Shown here piece after piece: positions 9,033 through 17,159 of a stretch of 64,000 nucleotides of DNA. The DNA is from Candidatus Gastranaerophilales bacterium (GTDB lineage: Bacteria > Cyanobacteriota > Vampirovibrionia > Gastranaerophilales > Gastranaerophilaceae): positions 1 to 64,000 of the forward strand of contig CALUQY010000010.1 of assembly GCA_944323035.1 (NCBI GenBank). Direction: 5' to 3'. The notes below the pieces were generated by a model. It saw only the letters and a program-made list of their open reading frames with translations, was not told the DNA's origin and made no database searches. A program made the position numbers and the translations under genes. Positions within the stretch are counted from its first letter, which is position 1. Every line of letters begins with the position of its first letter.

Positions 9033-9752
9033 TTAACAAGATTTCAATTTCGCGATTTCTACGTTAAATAAGTATTGGACATCGACGTCCGTGATAATAT
9101 TTGCGATAACATCGTTCGGGTTAACTTCAAACTCGTCTTTGAGTTTGTTAAAAATCCCGCAAACCCTGACTCCTGTGTATTCCTGAATAAGCCTTATTGT
9201 AACGGATTCCTCGTCCACCAGCCCCGCGGAAGTCGAAAGAACCACACCCCGCAGTGAAACACCGCTGTTTTGCGCCTGCTGAACCGCCATAATCGTATTG
9301 TTTATTGATGAACTTTCTGCCGGCGCTACCAGTACAACCGGAAGCGAAAGATTTTTAACCAGATCAGCCTCAAGAAATTTTCGCGTTATAGGAGTAGATA
9401 GTCCAAGTGTTCCGTCTGTCACAATGCACTCAAAATTACGGGAAAACGTCATATAATCCTGATAAATCAAATCAACATCAATTTCTACGCCCTCAAGCGC
9501 CGCCGCAATTATCGGAGTTGAGTCAGATTTAAAAAGATACGTGGAAAAAGTTTCCATATAAGAATCCACATACTTCATAAACTCCAGATCCCGTGACTTT
9601 AAAAGGTTATCCTTTGTAACGGCAGCCCCCGTCTGAATCGGCTTATAAAGCGTTGTATAATACCCGAGCGCCTGCATGGTGCCCGCAAGCCCCGCCGAAA
9701 ACACAATCTTCCCTGTATTTTTCTCTGTTTCCGTTACAAATAGTTCTAGCAT
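9033..9752 (-). CDS. BioD-like (dethiobiotin synthetase family) protein with altered ATP site
   Basis: 239 residues. The family match rests on YKPIQTGA (about 36-43), the segment STYLFKSDSTPIIAAAL matching the BioD LFxxPxSPxLAA block, and LPVVLVAPAESSSINNTIMAVQQA matching the GTINHTLL block. True BioD makes dethiobiotin from DAPA, CO2 and ATP. Here the P-loop is ETEKNTGKI instead of GTDTxVGKT, and the VEGAGG loop reads VTDGTLGL, so nucleotide handling may differ. No biotin genes are near. The ATG abuts a family A element; the only purine-rich site upstream is GGAG inside that element. Confidence 0.6.
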   Translation of the reverse strand: MLELFVTETEKNTGKIVFSAGLAGTMQALGYYTTLYKPIQTGAAVTKDNLLKSRDLEFMKYVDSYMETFSTYLFKSDSTPIIAAALEGVEIDVDLIYQDYMTFSRNFECIVTDGTLGLSTPITRKFLEADLVKNLSLPVVLVAPAESSSINNTIMAVQQAQNSGVSLRGVVLSTSAGLVDEESVTIRLIQEYTGVRVCGIFNKLKDEFEVNPNDVIANIITDVDVQYLFNVEIAKLKSC

Positions 9753-9756
9753 CGTT

Positions 9757-9903
9757 AAAAGCAGTTCTCCGCCATCTGCCGCCCGCGGAACCGCGGGTCG
9801 CGCGATTCCCTCTCGAAAAAACAGTTCACTGGACTGTTTTTCTCGGCAGAGTGCTGTCTAATACGCCACTCAAAAATTTCGCTTGGCGAAATTTTCTCGG
9901 ACA
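9757..9903 (+). repeat. Family A palindromic element, copy 3
   Basis: 147 bp, from AAAAGCAGTTCTCC to CTCGGACA. It contains the 24-base palindrome AAAACAGT/ACTGTTTT region, then CTCGGCAGAG, then the linker and a shortened 3' hairpin AATTTCGCTTGGCGAAATT. It separates the bioD-like and xer genes. Confidence 0.8.
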
Positions 9904-9929
9904 CATTACAATCATAGCACAAAATCCAT

Positions 9930-10778
9930 CTAGCGCTCTATACTGAAATAAACTTCTTTTAATCTTTTTTTACTTATATGTGTGTAGAGCTGCGTTGTTG
10001 CGACATCGCTATGTCCGAGAAGTTCCTGCACAACACGCAAATCAGCACCGTTTTCAAGCAGGTGGGTCGCGAAACTATGCCGCAAAGTGTGCGGTGAAAT
10101 TGATTTATGAAGTTTAAGCCCCTGAGCGTGGATAAAGTTGTAAATATCCTGTCGTGTAAAGGGTTTTCCGCTCTCATGGAGAAGCACTTTTTTAGTATCC
10201 AAATTATACTTATTAATTAAATACTCCCTTTCAGGGTAAAAATTTTTCAAAGCCTTAATCGCATTTTTATTCAGCGGAACAAGCCGCTCTTTGGAACCTT
10301 TACCCAGACAGCGCAAATATTTCGCACGAATATCAATATCACCGGTATTAAGCCCCGCGAGTTCCGAAACCCTCAGCCCGCATCCGTACAAAAGCTCCAT
10401 TATTACACGCTGAACAGTGCTTAAATCCTCTGCCAGAATTTTGTTAATCTCCTCAACCGTCAAAACTTTGGGAAGTTTTTTCGGCAATTTTTGCTGCTCC
10501 AGAAACTCTGTCGGATTGCTTTTAAAATACTCGTTCGCGCACGCCCAGCGGAAAAATCCCCTGATAGAAGCGATTTTGCGCGCAATACTCGTTGCGGTAT
10601 ACTTATTTTCCTTTAAATAATAAATATAAGAATTAACATTTTGCCGCGTGATATTTTCAATGTTTCCGCCGAAATAATCCAGCAATGCCCCTATATCACG
10701 TTCATACGCCATTATCGTATTTTGTGCCAGCCCCTTTTCAAGCTCCAAATATTCCAGATAAAAAGCCAGTTCCTGCAT
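9930..10778 (-). CDS. xerD: Xer-type tyrosine recombinase
   Basis: 282 residues, the size of XerC/XerD. N-terminal SAM-like core-binding domain (1-95) and catalytic domain with all expected residues: Arg136 (GCGLRVSELAGL), Lys160, His230 and Arg233 (HTLRHSFATHLL), His256 (LGHSDVATT) and nucleophile Tyr265 (QLYTH). Resolves chromosome dimers at dif sites. Which Xer paralogue it is cannot be decided here; a single-Xer organism is possible. Not next to phage or integron genes. Confidence 0.88.
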   Translation of the reverse strand: MQELAFYLEYLELEKGLAQNTIMAYERDIGALLDYFGGNIENITRQNVNSYIYYLKENKYTATSIARKIASIRGFFRWACANEYFKSNPTEFLEQQKLPKKLPKVLTVEEINKILAEDLSTVQRVIMELLYGCGLRVSELAGLNTGDIDIRAKYLRCLGKGSKERLVPLNKNAIKALKNFYPEREYLINKYNLDTKKVLLHESGKPFTRQDIYNFIHAQGLKLHKSISPHTLRHSFATHLLENGADLRVVQELLGHSDVATTQLYTHISKKRLKEVYFSIER

Positions 10779-10926
10779 AAGCTAATTTTAGCATTTTTCG
10801 GGGATTTCCGCCCTTTTTATGAAGAATTATGAAGTATATATTTTGTATATACGCAATTCCGGCATCAAAAAACCGTTTATAACTTCATAGAGGATGATGT
10901 GATAAAAGAGAAAGAAAGGAGTATAT

Positions 10927-11469
10927 ATGGTTGACGGAGTCGGAGCAGGCGGAGTAAGCCCTAAGGATTTGTATAACAAAGTTCAGGGCAGCAAAACAGA
11001 ATTTGTCAAACAATGGCAGGCCGAATACAAAGGCAATCCGTTTATGGCTGAAAAAATTTACAATTATGTAGCGTCAATGGATTCTGACGGCACGCCGGGG
11101 CTTACGCCGGAAGAATACAAGCAGGGGCTGAATGACAAAAAAGCATTGGCTGAAATCAAGCTCGACAAAATCGTTGAGCAATATGTTGCAAAAGAAGATG
11201 TCGAAGCTTTTACAAAAATGAATCAGGATGAAAAACTATCCTATCTTGAAGGCCGAATTCCTCACGATCCCGGACGTGAAGCAGAAGCACATATCCAGGC
11301 AAGTATTGTTCTGTCATCACTGAACAGGCTTGACACAGAGCTTATGCTTATTGAACAGGAGCAAGATCTTATTAACGCACAGGAAAATGCCGAAAAAGAA
11401 ATACAAAAGACAGATCAGAAAGAAACACCAAAGCAGAACGATATCAAAAATTTTAACGGTTTGGGATAA
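10927..11469 (+). CDS. Hypothetical protein with EF-hand-like loop
   Basis: 180 residues, acidic, mostly helical, with no signal peptide or membrane segment. Residues near 50-60 (SMDSDGTPGLTPEEYKQ) resemble a calcium-binding EF-hand loop. The N-terminus is glycine-rich (VDGVGAGGVSPKDLY) and the C-terminus is charged and low-complexity, ending in NFNGLG. A strong AAAGGAG lies before ATG 10927. The gene has its own terminator. I do not recognise a function; the style fits small secreted or structural proteins of this lineage. Confidence 0.7.
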   Translation: MVDGVGAGGVSPKDLYNKVQGSKTEFVKQWQAEYKGNPFMAEKIYNYVASMDSDGTPGLTPEEYKQGLNDKKALAEIKLDKIVEQYVAKEDVEAFTKMNQDEKLSYLEGRIPHDPGREAEAHIQASIVLSSLNRLDTELMLIEQEQDLINAQENAEKEIQKTDQKETPKQNDIKNFNGLG

Positions 11470-11475
11470 AGATTC

Positions 11476-11507
11476 GGGCGGGTTCAAGTTTGAACCCGCC
11501 CTTGTTT
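11476..11507. terminator. Bidirectional terminator
   Basis: Perfect 12-bp stem GGGCGGGTTCAA/TTGAACCCGCCC with loop GT, followed by TTGTTTT. It serves the plus-strand gene ending at 11469 and lies directly after the prfB stop on the other strand. Confidence 0.85.
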
Positions 11508-12593
11508 TACAAACTCATTTCCTGTTTGAGGTACGCTTCAACAAACCCGTCTAAATCGCCGTCCATAACAGCGTCAACGTTACTCACCTCATAGCCTGTG
11601 CGGTGATCTTTAACCATTTTATAAGGGTGAAAAACATAAGAACGGATTTGCGAGCCGAAATTAATATCAACATTTTGCCCTTTGAGTTCCGCCAATTTTT
11701 TCTCGTGCTCTTCCTGTTTTATTGCAAGAAGTTTTGAGATAAGAATTTGCATTGCGTTTTCGCGGTTTTGAAGCTGGGAGCGCTCCTGCTGGCATTTAAC
11801 AACAATTCCGGTTGGTTTGTGCAAAATCCGGACAGCCGTTTCGACCTTGTTTACGTTTTGACCGCCGGCACCGCCGGAGCGCATTGTATCAATTTCCAAA
11901 TCTTCCGGCGGAATTACGATATTTTTTTCAAAGTTTTCAATAATCGGCGAAACCTCCAGCGACGCAAAACTTGTCTGACGTTTGCCGTTAGCGTTAAACG
12001 GAGAAATTCTGACCAATCTGTGAACGCCGCGTTCTGCCTTTGTATAGCCGAATGCAAATTTGCCGGAAATTTTTACCGTTGCGGATTTTATTCCGGCTTC
12101 CTCACCGTCAAGTTTGTCAAGAAGCTCTGTTTTCCAGCCTTTTCGCTCTGCCCAGCGCAGATACATTCTAAGAAGCATACTTGCCCAATCCTGTGCATCT
12201 GTGCCGCCGGCACCAGCAATTACTGTAATAATCGCATCCGCATCATCATATTCGCCGTTAAGCATCTGACGGATTTCAAACTTTTCTATTTCACTTTGCG
12301 CATTTAAAAGAGCCGTTTCGCTCTCTGCAAGGAGTTCGGAATCTTCAATCTCAAGCGCCACATTTGCATCATCAATCACGCCTGCCCACGAGTCTAAAAG
12401 CCCCAAAACCTCTTTCAAATCCTTGATTTTAGCCCCGAGTTCAGAGGATTTATTTTTATCAGACCAGACATCAGGCGACTGCATTTCCTCTTCTAATTTT
12501 GACAGGTCAGTGCGAAGTTTGTCAGGGTCAAAGACACTCCTTCAACGCAAGAAAACGTTTATTTACATCATTTAAAAGCTGCTTAATTTCCAT
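11507..12593 (-). CDS. prfB: Peptide chain release factor 2, with programmed +1 frameshift
   Basis: RF2 releases peptides at UGA and UAA. The gene starts at ATG 12593 ([14 protein letters not shown]). Frame 0 ends after 21 codons at in-frame TGA 12530-12528, and the +1 frame continues with [16 protein letters not shown]. The slip site is the classical one: AAGGAG, three bases, CTT TGA C. Translation of the shifted product gives 361 residues with the SPF codon-recognition tripeptide ([10 protein letters not shown]) and the GGQ catalytic motif ([11 protein letters not shown]). The open frame from ATG 12484 is only the part after the shift. Autoregulation follows: low RF2 favours shifting. Confidence 0.95.
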
Positions 12594-12629
12594 AAAAAAT
12601 ATGATATCGAAAAAATATTAACAGTGCAA

Positions 12630-13448
12630 CTAATCTTTAGTAATCATAAGTTTAGCGGCAATTCCGGTACCTATTCCGGCAAGGAGGTAAGTCATCCAGG
12701 CCAAAAGATAATTTTTCTTGAGAGCTTTAAGATTAGCTTTTGCACCAAGCGTTTCTTTTGCCGCTTTAATTCCGCGGATAGAAGCTGCGGCTTCCTCGAT
12801 AATCGTCGGCAAGAACGCACAAAAACCGATTGTACCGGCGTTGCGTTCCCAGAAGTTTTTCCGCCCGTCAGAACGTTCACCCGATGCCCGGTTCAGATAC
12901 GCGACTGCCATAGGCGCAAACATCCCGACAACTCGAAGTTTCTGTAAACCCTTCATTATTTTACTCTTTTCAAAGTTCGTGGCGTGTCCGAGTTCATGCA
13001 AAATCAAAGAGGGTTTGGATTTAGGTGCACAGGCAAAGTTGCCTTTATCAGTATAAAAAGCGTTTCTTCCGTCAGCAACAACATCAATAGAGTTTGCAAG
13101 TGACGGAAAATGCTGTTTCAGGGCAGATGTATTGGAATGGTCAAGGTAATAAATATCCGCACTCAAACCTTTATTCTTTTTCATTGCGTTCGCAACTTTT
13201 TCTACATCCTCGCGCGATGCAAACTCTTTACCTGCCATAAGCGCAGCCGAGCAAACACCCGAAAGTTTTTCTAAACCATACTGTGCAAGCCGCAATAAAC
13301 CAGCCGCCCCGACAGCAGTTGTAGCTGCAGAAAACTCATCTTGCGGCAGATCCAAATAAACACGCATAGAATGCTGCGGCGCATTTTGCGTCGGAACAAA
13401 CCGATAATCACGGTTATAAACATTCGAATTTAACGTTACATTATTCAT
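12630..13448 (-). CDS. Putative membrane zinc metallopeptidase
   Basis: 272 residues. HELGH at 151-155 is a zincin-type HExxH motif in a hydrophobic context (SLILHELGHATNF); a possible third ligand is the glutamate pair in TIIEEAAASIRG. Hydrophobic stretches occur around 40-55, 170-185 and at the C-terminus (LLAWMTYLLAGIGTGIAAKLM), so it is probably membrane-bound. The N-terminus (MNNVTLNSNVYNRDYRF) is taxon-specific. Substrate unknown. It lies alone between prfB and the ATPase gene. Confidence 0.65.
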   Translation of the reverse strand: MNNVTLNSNVYNRDYRFVPTQNAPQHSMRVYLDLPQDEFSAATTAVGAAGLLRLAQYGLEKLSGVCSAALMAGKEFASREDVEKVANAMKKNKGLSADIYYLDHSNTSALKQHFPSLANSIDVVADGRNAFYTDKGNFACAPKSKPSLILHELGHATNFEKSKIMKGLQKLRVVGMFAPMAVAYLNRASGERSDGRKNFWERNAGTIGFCAFLPTIIEEAAASIRGIKAAKETLGAKANLKALKKNYLLAWMTYLLAGIGTGIAAKLMITKD

Positions 13449-13502
13449 GACACACTATCACATGAATATTAACGTAAAATTCCGGTAAAAATTGCGCGTT
13501 TA

Positions 13503-14489
13503 TTACAATCTTTTAAGCGTATCCCTGGAAAAGTAGTGCAAATCAGCTTTGTTAATACCAATTTCAATCGTTTTATCGACATCGCAGGAAGCGTCAATCT
13601 TTGCGCAAGCCTTATGCTCTCCGACAGAAAAATAAATAATCTTTTCAGAGCCTAAAAGTTCAACGGACTCAACCTCTGCGCTCAATTTAATATCCGTACC
13701 GCCAAACATTTTTTCCGGTCTGACGCCCAGAATAACATCCTCACGCCCGACAATAGACCCGTCAAGGAAATTCATAGGTAAAGAGCCGATAAAACCAGCG
13801 ACAAATGTATTTGCCGGTTTGTTGTAAACATTTTCAGGCGTGTCAAACTGCTGAATTTTACCCTTATCCAGCACACAAATTCTGTCACCCATTGTCAAGG
13901 CTTCCGTCTGATCGTGGGTTACATAGATAAATGTTGCCTGCAATTTTTCGTGTAATTTTTTGATTTCACTGCGCATCTGAACACGTAACTTCGCGTCAAG
14001 ATTAGAAAGCGGCTCATCCATTAAGAAAACTTTCGGATTTCTGACAATCGCCCTTCCGAGCGCAACCCGCTGGCGCTGCCCGCCCGAAAGCTCTTTCGGA
14101 CGCCGGTCAAGGTATTCTGTAAGGTTTAAAATTTCAGCGGCTTCTTTAACTTTTTCCTCAATAATATCTTTCTTAACCCCGCGCATTTTTAAACCAAACG
14201 CAATATTTTCCCTCACAGTCATGTGCGGATAAAGCGCGTAACTCTGAAAAACAAAGGCGATATCACGATCTTTCGGGGAAACATCATTTACGACCCTGCC
14301 GTCAATAGAAATTTCACCGGAAGTAATATTTTCAAGCCCCGCAATCATTCTTAAAATCGTGGATTTGCCGCAGCCGGAAGCCCCGACAAGCACAACAAAC
14401 TCACGATCTTTTACCTCTAAGCTCACCTCATCTATTACTCTTTTTTTGTCGTATATTTTTACAATATTATTTAAAACTACATTTCCCAT
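13503..14489 (-). CDS. ugpC: ABC transporter ATP-binding protein, MalK/UgpC/MsmX type
   Basis: 328 residues. Walker A GASGCGKST, Q-loop, signature LSGGQRQRVALGRAI, Walker B VFLMDEPLSNLDAK, H-loop VTHDQTEA and a C-terminal OB/TOBE regulatory domain with GVRPEKM. Such ATPases drive CUT1 sugar or glycerol-phosphate importers; no permease or binding protein is nearby, so it may serve several transporters, as MsmX does. The start is ATG 14489 (MGNVVLNNIVKIYD): the longer frame reads through a repeat fragment. The only ribosome-site-like sequence, GGAG ten bases upstream, is supplied by that repeat. Confidence 0.88.
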   Translation of the reverse strand: MGNVVLNNIVKIYDKKRVIDEVSLEVKDREFVVLVGASGCGKSTILRMIAGLENITSGEISIDGRVVNDVSPKDRDIAFVFQSYALYPHMTVRENIAFGLKMRGVKKDIIEEKVKEAAEILNLTEYLDRRPKELSGGQRQRVALGRAIVRNPKVFLMDEPLSNLDAKLRVQMRSEIKKLHEKLQATFIYVTHDQTEALTMGDRICVLDKGKIQQFDTPENVYNKPANTFVAGFIGSLPMNFLDGSIVGREDVILGVRPEKMFGGTDIKLSAEVESVELLGSEKIIYFSVGEHKACAKIDASCDVDKTIEIGINKADLHYFSRDTLKRL

Positions 14490-14532
14490 AAAAGCAGTTC
14501 TCCGCCTTTTCAGCACCGCACCCGTGCGCGGA
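14490..14532 (+). repeat. Family A element, 5'-module fragment
   Basis: AAAAGCAGTTCTCCGCC plus a short GC-rich hairpin fills the whole gap between the histidine kinase stop and the ATPase start codon. Read on the minus strand it ends GGCGGAGAACTGCTTTT immediately before ATG. Confidence 0.65.
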
Positions 14533-15648
14533 CTATTCCTTTTCAATCGGCAGAATTATTGTGATAACACAGCCCTGCATAACTTCAGAGCGGACTTCCC
14601 ACGAACCGTTAAGAGCTTTAACCGCATTGCGCGCAGACCCCAAACCAAATGTTCTGACCAAATTTTTTCTGTTTGAGCGCAGCATGTGAACATAAGGCTC
14701 TGTTAAATCCTCTAAATCAGATTCTGTATAGCCAACGCCTGTGTCAATAACAGAAATTTTCAGGTAAGAATTCTCTCTCTGCCCTTCCTTTACCGTAATC
14801 CCGCTTTTGCGAACTTCAACCAGATCCGGATAGGTCAGTTTAATATCAATAAGCCCCAAATCCGTAAGTTTGACAGAAGCTTCAATAATATTTTGCAGAA
14901 TAATCTTCAACATATTTTCATCAGAATAAATCGCACGTTTAGTAATCTCTTCCGCATCAAAATTAACCTTGATATTTTTCATCTCAAACAAATCTTCGTT
15001 TGCTCTGATGATATTTTGAATAGCGTTCACAACGTCAAAAACCTGCAAATTCAGCGGAACACACATTGATTCAGTTTGCGCGAATTCAATAAATTTATCA
15101 AGAAAATATAGGTAATCCACCGCATTTTTGCTGATAATTCTTGCATATTTTGCCTGTTTTTCGGTAAGTTCGCCGCCAAGCCCGTCAAGAAGCGCCTTTG
15201 AAAACCCCTGAATTGACTGGATAGGAGATTTTAATTCGGTCGCAATCTTGCAAATCATCTGGTTTTTATCTTTATTCAGCCTGCCGGATTTTTCGGCAGT
15301 AGAAAGAAAATTCGTAATAGCAGTAGTGTCGCTGATTGAAATATAATACTTGTCGTCATTTTCAACCGCGCTGAGTTCAACGAAAAACTCTTCGTCAGAA
15401 AGCGAAATCGCCGCAGTAGCCACCGGCGCATCTTTTGCAATAGAACTTTTTACAGAATCCAGCCCGTTAATAATTAATTCATCAAGAGTATGTTTTCTGA
15501 GTGCGCTTTTTGTTCCCTCAAATAAAGCAGCGGTGTTTTCGTTCAACCATAAAATATTGCCGCCTAAATCAGTAACAATAACGGCATTTGGCAAATGTTT
15601 AAGAATTAAATTCGGATTTAGTTTAGCTAGTAGATTAAAATTATTCAT
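14533..15648 (-). CDS. PAS-containing histidine kinase-like protein lacking the phospho-acceptor His
   Basis: 371 residues, soluble. PAS domain about 15-115 (VIVTDLGGNILWLNENTAALF), HisKA-like helix 125-195, HATPase_c 210-368. In the H-box the line ATELKSPI (136-143) stands where SHELRTPL is expected, so Thr137 replaces the histidine. In the N-box LQNIIEASVK (251-260) the second Asn is replaced by Ala, although G1 (DTGVG, 302-306) and a G2-like FGLGSARNAV remain. Autophosphorylation is therefore doubtful; a signalling or scaffold role by dimerisation is possible. No response regulator is adjacent. Confidence 0.75.
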   Translation of the reverse strand: MNNFNLLAKLNPNLILKHLPNAVIVTDLGGNILWLNENTAALFEGTKSALRKHTLDELIINGLDSVKSSIAKDAPVATAAISLSDEEFFVELSAVENDDKYYISISDTTAITNFLSTAEKSGRLNKDKNQMICKIATELKSPIQSIQGFSKALLDGLGGELTEKQAKYARIISKNAVDYLYFLDKFIEFAQTESMCVPLNLQVFDVVNAIQNIIRANEDLFEMKNIKVNFDAEEITKRAIYSDENMLKIILQNIIEASVKLTDLGLIDIKLTYPDLVEVRKSGITVKEGQRENSYLKISVIDTGVGYTESDLEDLTEPYVHMLRSNRKNLVRTFGLGSARNAVKALNGSWEVRSEVMQGCVITIILPIEKE

Positions 15649-15684
15649 ACGGTTGCATTACTTTCTTGTTTACTGTATTATACT

Positions 15685-15726
15685 AAAAGCAGTTCGCCGT
15701 TCCGCGGATTGCGCAAGCTTCGCTGT
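15685..15726 (+). repeat. Family A element, 5'-module fragment
   Basis: AAAAGCAGTTCGCCGTTCCG through GCTTCGCTGT, ending where full copies continue with CTAATACGCCACTC. It lies 36 bases upstream of the kinase-like gene start. Confidence 0.55.
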
Positions 15727-15832
15727 TTCATAAAGATAATATCATGAACAACCGTAAATAAGAAAGAGATTATAAATTTTTGTAATTTTTTCTTAACAAA
15801 GTAGCAAAAAAATTTTGTTTTGGGTTTTATAT

Positions 15833-15950
15833 ACAGGGGTGCCCGAAAGGTACAATGGCAAAAAGTCACAAAAGACTTGCATAACCCTTACGGGATACGG
15901 TTAATAACGCGGCCAGCCCCGAATGCGAGCAGTAGAGGATGAGGATAGAA
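15833..15950 (+). promoter_or_regulatory. Structured 5' leader, possible cis-regulatory RNA
   Basis: Upstream of the gene at 15953 lies about 115 bases with several mutually compatible helices: GTGCC-CGAAA-GGTAC, AAGTC-ACAAAA-GACTT, CCC-TTAC-GGG, and a possible outer pairing AGGGG...CCCC(G). It is GC-rich against AT-rich surroundings and has no open frame. I compared it by eye with the known riboswitch consensuses I remember (cobalamin, c-di-GMP-I, THF, ZTP, glutamine) and found no match. Confidence 0.35.
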
Positions 15951-15952
15951 CA

Positions 15953-16300
15953 ATGACAGAAATCAATCCAAACTTAAATCCGGTCCAACAGGTTAAACCT
16001 GCCACCGAACTAACCCCTAATCCGTCTGAAACTGAAACTGACGTTAAAGTTTCAGAAAATCAGATGAACGAATACAGTCTTGCTAATATGCCGCAAGCCC
16101 GTATCGGTCAATCACAGGTACATTTCGCAGGTAACATTAACGCTGATGTCCAACAATTTATGAACAACCCTGTACTCTGCCAGCAGGCTATGGAAATCGG
16201 AGATCTGGCTGAAAGCAAATATCAGGCTCAAGGCGACAGCGAAGCTCCTTTGAAAGCTCTTAACGTTGAAAAAGCTTTTTTAGATGAATTTGCAAAGTAG
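15953..16300 (+). CDS. Hypothetical protein
   Basis: 115 residues, acidic. ATG 15953 follows GAGGATGAGGA; the in-frame ATG at 15923 lies inside the leader and is less likely. The N-terminal half is proline/threonine/glutamate-rich and disordered; the sequence VHFAGN near the middle resembles the short [F/H]FxG patches in many proteins of this lineage, and the C-terminal half is helical (LCQQAMEIGDLAESKYQ). No signal peptide. No family recognised. A family B repeat follows the stop codon directly. Confidence 0.65.
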   Translation: MTEINPNLNPVQQVKPATELTPNPSETETDVKVSENQMNEYSLANMPQARIGQSQVHFAGNINADVQQFMNNPVLCQQAMEIGDLAESKYQAQGDSEAPLKALNVEKAFLDEFAK

Positions 16301-16495
16301 CGTAAGCCAGGGTGAAGCCGCGGATTGGCACACGTGAGTGCGAGCGGAGTGCGAAGAACGTAAGTCCGGGGTCACGTTTTTCGCGAGTCGGGCGACTGTG
16401 TGGCAAGCAGGCGGCGGAACTATTGATAATCGCCGTTGTGAGAGGAGCGTAAGCGAAAGGAACGGACAAATCTTTGATTTGACAGGCGGGAGGAA
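16301..16495 (+). repeat. Family B GC-rich element, copy 1
   Basis: Starts right at the TAG of the preceding gene and ends ACAAATCTTTGATTTGACAGGCGGGA. The same end (CAAATCT...GATTTGTCAGGCGGG) and the CGCCGTTG block recur after the gene ending at 46507, and the end occurs inside family A copy 2. Short open frames in it look non-coding. Confidence 0.55.
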
Positions 16496-16545
16496 CAATT
16501 ACAATTTGTTTATGTTTATGCTAAAGTTTATTTATTAATTCTAAT

Positions 16546-16705
16546 TGTCCGAGAAAGTTTCGCAATAAGGAACGTGAGCAAAACTTTTGAGTGACGTATT
16601 AGACAGCACTCTGCCGAGAAAAACAGTCCAGTGAACTGTTTTTCGAGAGGGAATCGCGCGCCCCGCGGTTCCGCGGGGCGGCAGGCGACGGAGAACTGCT
16701 TTATT
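16546..16705 (-). repeat. Family A palindromic element, copy 4 (inverted)
   Basis: 160 bp, reverse orientation: TGTCCGAG at 16546 to GAACTGCTTTATT at 16705. Contains hairpin AAAACAGTCCAGTGAACTGTTTTT, and the 3' hairpin in the form GTTTTGC/GCGAAAC. The aroQ start follows 13 bases later with its own ribosome site. Confidence 0.8.
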
Positions 16706-16718
16706 ATGAGGATTTTTA

Positions 16719-17159
16719 ATGAAATTTTTAGTGATAAACGGAGTTAATTTAAACTTACTCGGCGTCAGAGAACCTGAAAAATACGGCACCCTGACACTTA
16801 AAGACTTAGAAAAAAGTTTGTACGCATATTCATTTGAGTTAGGAGTTGATCTGGAGATGTTCCAGAGCAACTTTGAGGGAGAGATTGTTGAAAAAATCCA
16901 TTCATCACGCGGAAATATCGACGGAATAGTCATAAACGCCGGCGCATATACGCACACCAGCGTTGCAATTCGTGATGCACTTGCAGGCGTTGATATTCCG
17001 ACAATTGAAGTTCACCTGACAAATATCTATAAACGTGAAGAATTCCGTCACCACTCATACATTGCACCGGTTGCAGCCGGACAGATTTCCGGCCTTGGTT
17101 TTGACGGCTACAAATTCGCGATTTCTGCATTGAAAAATTTGATTGAGGAGAAAAAATAA
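16719..17159 (+). CDS. aroQ: Type II 3-dehydroquinate dehydratase
   Basis: 146 residues; dehydrates 3-dehydroquinate in the shikimate pathway as a dodecameric cytosolic enzyme. Motifs: [10 protein letters not shown] (usual NGPNLNLLG), [10 protein letters not shown] with the catalytic Tyr, [35 protein letters not shown] with the catalytic His, and GQISGLG. The common QSNHEGE reads QSNFEGE here. GAGGA precedes ATG. The stop overlaps the deoB start (TAATG), so the two are translationally coupled. Confidence 0.95.
   Translation: MKFLVINGVNLNLLGVREPEKYGTLTLKDLEKSLYAYSFELGVDLEMFQSNFEGEIVEKIHSSRGNIDGIVINAGAYTHTSVAIRDALAGVDIPTIEVHLTNIYKREEFRHHSYIAPVAAGQISGLGFDGYKFAISALKNLIEEKK

Noticed and set aside
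16260-16538. Several overlapping frames of 66-72 codons on both strands after 16300
   Set aside because: They lie in the GC-rich family B repeat, have no ribosome sites and read as Arg/Pro-rich non-coding translation.
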